Assembly (NCBI GenBank): GCA_965228625.1 | Contig: OZ245829.1 | Span: forward strand, 1,178,001 to 1,242,000 | From: UBA2767 sp965228625 | GTDB lineage: Bacteria > Pseudomonadota > Alphaproteobacteria > Rhizobiales > Methyloligellaceae | DNA: 64,000 nt | Reading direction: 5' to 3' | In this document: one piece after another, positions 21,601 through 27,600 of the stretch | Position numbering within the stretch: position 1 is the stretch's first letter | Layout: the number at the start of each line of letters is the position of its first letter | Made by a program: the position numbers and the translations under genes | Notes under the pieces: generated by a model | What the model saw: only the letters and a program-made list of their open reading frames with translations | Told to the model about the DNA's origin: nothing | Database searches by the model: none

Positions 21601-24600
21601 CTCCGCGGTCGCACCGGCCGCATCGGTTGCCGTTACCTTGATCTGGTAGGTTCGAGATCCCTCGTGGGTCCCAACGGACAGGGAACCCGGATCGCCGGAG
21701 AACCGTCCGGTCAGCGGATCGAACTCGAGCCAGTGCGGCAGGTCGCTGCCATCAGCGCTCGATGCCGAAAAAGACAGCCCCAGATCGTCCACGTCCTGAA
21801 ATGCGTCAAATGGCAGGTCGTACGTGAAGTCTTCAAACCGATCGACGGTTATCGACGGCAGAGGAGCTGCCGCCTCGGGCGCGTCATTGATCGGTTCCAC
21901 AAACAGGAAGAAGTCCGCGCTAACGCTGGCGCCGGCGCTGTCGGTCGCCGTCACGACTATGTTGTGAACACTGATGTCCTGGTCGTCGGGCGTTCCGCTG
22001 AACACGCCGTTTTCGAATGTCAGCCAATCCGGCAGCGGACGCCCGTCTGCCTGCTCGGCGGTCAGAGTCAAGGTGTCGCCCTGATCGATATCCTGGAATG
22101 CATCAGACGGAATCACATACTCGAACAAGGCTTCTTCTTGCGCCACGAACGATTCCAGCGACCCCGGGCCGGTCGGCGCGTCATTCACGTCTGCAATATT
22201 CAGAACGAAAACCGATGTTGCGGTTTCGTTGTAAACGTCGGTCGCGGTGACTGCGATTGAGAGCGTACCCACGTCGTCGTTTGTAGGCACGCCTTTGAAC
22301 GTCCCGGTGCGCGCGTCAAAGCTCAACCAACCCGGAAGCGCGCCGCCGCCCTGAAGTTCGGCCGAATACGTCAAGTGATCGCCAGGAGTGGCATCGGCGA
22401 ATGCATCATTCGGGATGGCGAAAACGAATGTCGCCTCTTCGTTCGCCTGCTGTGCCGCAATCGGCGTCAGCACCGTCGGCGCGGCGTTCCCGCCACCGAC
22501 CGCGATACCCAGGAGAACTGACCCCGTGGCCTGGCCATCGGAGGCAATCACACGAACGCTCAACGCGCCGTCGGAGCCGGCTGGCGGCGTTCCAGTGAAA
22601 GAACGCGTCGCGCTATCGAAGCTCAACCAGGATGGCAGGGCCGACCCGTCTTCCAGTTCGGCGGAATAGGTCAGGTCGGGTTGGGTGCCGCCAGGTATCT
22701 GCGCGTCCGGATCTGAAAACGTATCTTCCGGGACGGTGTAAGAGAACGATCCGCCGATTGCGACGGCCTGGTTCGGCAGCACGTCTGCTGCAACCGGAGC
22801 ATCGTTGACGTTGGTTACATCAAGCACGAAATCGGTGCTCTGGCGGTCACCGGCACCGTCAATGGCGGTGATGCGTATGGAAATCGACCCGACATCGCTG
22901 TTGGCCGGCGTGCCGGAGAAGCTCATGCCATCAAACGTCAGCCAGTCCGGCAATACCGAGCCATCCGCCAACGAGGCGGTGTAGGTCAGTGTATCGCCTG
23001 CGTCAGAATCGTTGAACGCATCGGCAGGAATGGCGAACGAAAATGCCGCATCTTGTGCGACCGATTGAGCTGCGATACCGCCATCAACAGTCGGCGCTGC
23101 GTTGTTTGCCCGCGCCACGATTTCTGCGGCATCCCAAATTGTTCCGTCCAGGAACTCGACCGCACCGACGCTCGCCTGTCCCGGCAGGAAGTAATTGGAA
23201 ACCGTTATGCTGTCGGCCGTATCTCTCAGGGAGACGACCAGATCATCCCCGGCTCGGGATATGTCGACCATGGACTCGTCGATGCCCTCGCCAAATGCAA
23301 GCCGGTCAGTTCCCTCTACACTCCCGCTGTCCTGGATAACGTCCTGCCCATCGCCAATACGGAACAGGTAGAGATCCGAGCCCTCACCGCCATCCAGCGT
23401 GTCGTTTCCTTCCGCGCCGGCGATGACGTCGTCGCTCGAGGTGCCGACAAGGACATCGTTCCCAGCAGTGCTGGAACCCAGGATTGCTTTTGCCTGAATG
23501 GCGTCGCGGTTCCACTTTGTCCCGTCGTCAAAGACGATCAACTCGAGACCGGTCCCGTCGACGAAATGATCTTGAACGGTAATCACATCGCCATTGCCGA
23601 GGTCTATCAGCAAGGTGTCCGGATCTGCGGGATCTCTGGAAAGTGTCACGTCGTCCGGCAACACTGAGCCATCGAACTGCAGGCGATCCTCACCGCTTGT
23701 CGCCGCTTCAACGATCTGATCGGATCCGTCACCGAGCGAATAGCGATAGGTATCGCCGCCATCGCCGCCGATCAGCGTGTCGTCACCTGTGCCGCCATCA
23801 AGCGTTTCGGCCTGGTCGGACCCCTGGATGACATCATTGCCGCCGGTGGCGTCGCCGTTCGCGGCCAGGGACGCCAGCTCCGTGCGCGTCCAGATGGTCC
23901 CATTGAGAAACAGGACCTGCTCGACACCGCTTGCATCGCCCCCGAGCTGGTTGACCAGAAGGATCTGACCGCCGTCAGGCATCGAAAGAACGATGTCGTT
24001 CGGATTGGATTGCGACCGCAAGACCGTGACGTTGTCGGGATTCAGTCCTGAACCGAGTTCAATGCGATCGGTATCGCCGCCGTCAGTACCGGCATCGATG
24101 ACGGTATCGCTGCCATCTCCCAAGGCGTAGACATAAGTGTCCGACCCGCTTCCGCCTGACAGGCTATCGTCACCCAACCCGCCCTCGAACCGCTCGTCGG
24201 GCGAGTTGATCGAGCCGCCAACCAGATCATCATCGCCGCTTGTCGATGCACCCTGCAGCGAATTGTTCGAAATCGTTTCCGCGTTCCAAACCGTGCCGTT
24301 CTGGAAGACAATCTCTCCGAGAGAGTTGTCCTGATTGATTCCATTGCCACCAAAATGGTTGGCGATCGTGACGCTGTCGTCACTGCCGACGAAGGCGATC
24401 GTCAAGTCATTCTGGCCGGTCCCGGTGCGGGTGAGAACGACTTCCGCCGGCGTATAGTCGCGCAAATGCAGCGCGGACCATTCGTTGCTGTCGACGTTGA
24501 TCACGTCATTCCCGTCTCCACGACCGAAGACAAAGATGTCGCGCGTGCCGCCGGAATTCAGAACGTCGTTGCCGCGTCCGCCATACGTGACAAATGCCGA

Positions 24601-27600
24601 TCCGGATACCGCGACCTCGGCGTTCGGCGCCGGAGAGTCATCCCCCCCGGTCGATCTCGTCGCCTGCTCCAGAATTTGCGACGCATTCAGTTCGCTTCCA
24701 TCCGAAAAAACGATGCGATCGAGCACGCCACCTTTGGTGAAGCGCTCAACGGTGATGCTGTCCGTCGTCCCGTTTGCAAAGAAGATCCGCAATGACGGAT
24801 TACCCAGGTAACCGCCGAACACCTCGAAACGGATATTCTCCTGCGTCAGCCCGGCACCAAGCACCAGTGTCTTGATGTCTCCGTCCTCGCGGCCGATGTG
24901 CGACCGGATGGTGTCCTGGCCGTCGCCGCGCTCAAACCTGTAGATGTCGTTGCCGGCGCCTCCCAGCAGGACATCGTTGCCGGTACCGCCGGTCAGATCG
25001 TCATTGCCGAGGCCGCCGTACAGTTCGTCGTCGCCGGCGCCGCCGGTCAGGTCGTCGTCACCGGCACTGCCTCTCAGCTCATCATTTCCCGCGCCGCCGT
25101 CGAGCGTATCGTTCTGCAGGCCGCCATCGATGAAATCATCGCCGGCATCGCCGGAAATCGTGTCCTCTCCGGCACCACCGAATGCGATGTCGTCGCCTTC
25201 GCCGGCATTAAGGATATCGTTGCCGTCATCCCCGATCAGGGCATCGCGGCCGGCGCCGGCATTGATCGTGTCTGCGCCGTCTCCGCCGTACCCGATGTCA
25301 TTTCCGGCACCCATATTGAGCTGGTCATTGCCGCCCTGACCAAGCAGGCGGTCACCGAGATCGGTTCCGTCGAGCGTATCGGCGTTCTCCGTACCGTTCG
25401 TCGGGTTGGGGGCGAATACCGATATTTCCGCCAGATCTCTGATCTGTTCCCAGGAAACCTCGACGCCGTCGGCAAACTCATAAGTTTCTATCCGGCCGAC
25501 AACATGGGTAAACAAATTGACGAGCAGACTGTCGTCGGATCCGACCCGATCCATGATCAGGTCTCCGTCGTCCGAACCGCTCAATCTGAAGGTGAAATCG
25601 GACAGGCTGTAGTCGGTAAAAACCACACGGTCGGAAACGGCTGAATCAAAGGAGGAGCCGCCGTCATAAATCGTGTCCTTTCCGAAAGACGTTCCGAAGA
25701 TGTAGGTGTCGTTGCCCCAGTCGCCGCGCAGATAGTCGTCACCTTGACCGCCGATCAGCGTATCGTCGCCAGACGCGCCTCTGATGAAATCGTTGCCAAG
25801 GCCGCCGTCGATCACATCGGCGCCGGGAGACCCTGAAATCGTGTCGTCACCGTCGGATGCAACATTCTGCATCGACAGGTTGTACAGCGTCTGCTTGTCC
25901 CAGGCCGTTCCATCAGAAAACCGGACAAACTCGACCCCATCGGTAAACGGCTCGGAAGACTCTCTGAATAAGTCGAACACGGTGATCTGGCCGCCATCCG
26001 TCCCGGCAATGGTCAAGACCAGATCAAAGCTGCCGGCCGGCCGCGATACCGCGACGTCCGCCGCCGTGATTCCGGCACCCAGTATGAGCGCATCAACATT
26101 GTCGTCGTACAAGCTGGCGTCCGCGATATCGACGATCAGGTCGTCACCGTCGCCACGGTTCCAGAGATACGTATCGCTTCCCGCCCCGCCGGAGAGCGTG
26201 TCATTGCCGGCCCCGCCGGCAATCACATCATCAAGATGATCAAAACCGACAATCGTATCGTCGCCATCCGTCGAAGAAGTTGCAAGATAAAGCTCCAGGA
26301 CGTCCTCACGAGACCATAATGTACCGTCCTGAAACTCGAACTCGTCGATGCCGTCAAATCCAATCGGCAGGAATCCCGAGGCACCGTACTGGTTGATAAG
26401 ATGAACCTCGTCATCACCCTCACCAATCTTGAGAGTTATCGATCTCGTGTCGTCGAGAGACCGTTCGAATCTAATGTCACTTACCGATATCCCTTCACCG
26501 AATACGATCCGGTCCGTATCCGATGGCGACAGGAATAGCGTTCCGCCGTCCTGATTGCTGATCGTGTCGGCGCCATCTCCAAGATCGAAGAAGTAAACAT
26601 CGTTGCCCCAGCCGCCGTCGATCTCATCGTCGCCGCGTCCGCCGCGAATGATATCGTCGCCGTCACCGGCGACGATCCGGTCGTTGCCGTCACCGCCCGA
26701 AACAGTGTCGTCGTCGTCGCCGCCGAGAACCTGATCGTCACCGCCATTGCCGCGGAGAACGTCGTTGCCGCCGAGCCCGTCCAGGATCTCCGACTGATCG
26801 CCGCCCTCGATGACATCGTCGCCGGAGGTACCGATCAACTCCGACGGGCGCACCGACGTATCCGGAGTCAGCGCCGGATCGGCGGCGGAGATGACCGGTC
26901 CGTCGAGAACTTCCAACACCCAGGCATCCTTGGTCGCCTGACTGAGGGACGACCACCCGACGATTGTGATGGTATCGCCGTTGCCATATGTGATGAGAAG
27001 GTTGGTCCCGCCATTGCCGTCATCGACTTCGACCTGCGTAACGGCGGCAAGGTCCACGCCCTCCAGGAACTGGATGCGTCCGCCCTCTTCCGAGGCGTCA
27101 TATATAATGTCGTGACCGTCTCCGGCGGCGAAGACATAAGTGTCGTATCCCTCTTGGCCGATGAGTTCGTCATCACCCTCGGCGCCGCGAAGTAAGTCAT
27201 TGCCATCACCGCCGCCAAGTTCGTTGTTTGCGTCGTTACCCTGGCGGATAAGACCTGGCTCTGTCTGTAAGGTCGCGGCGGCTCCCCCAGGATCGGGCGG
27301 CGGCGGAGCAGAGAAACCCAAAGCCGCCAACTGTGCCTGGATCTCCGCATCTGTCAGGTCTGTTTGATCGAAGACACCATTCTTGTTCGTTCCCGTCTCA
27401 AGGCCTTGTCCGTGCTCGAACTCCTCGATCCGGATCCCGAAATCGCCCTGCATCCAGTTGTCGATAACGATTTCCTGACGCGCCTGCGTGTCGTCGGCGT
27501 CGAGAATGATCGTCAGTCGGCGGGGCTCGTCGGACGGTCCCGAACTCAAGATGTAGCGTTCGCCGTGCCACCCGAGGATCACTTGCTCATAAGCACTGAC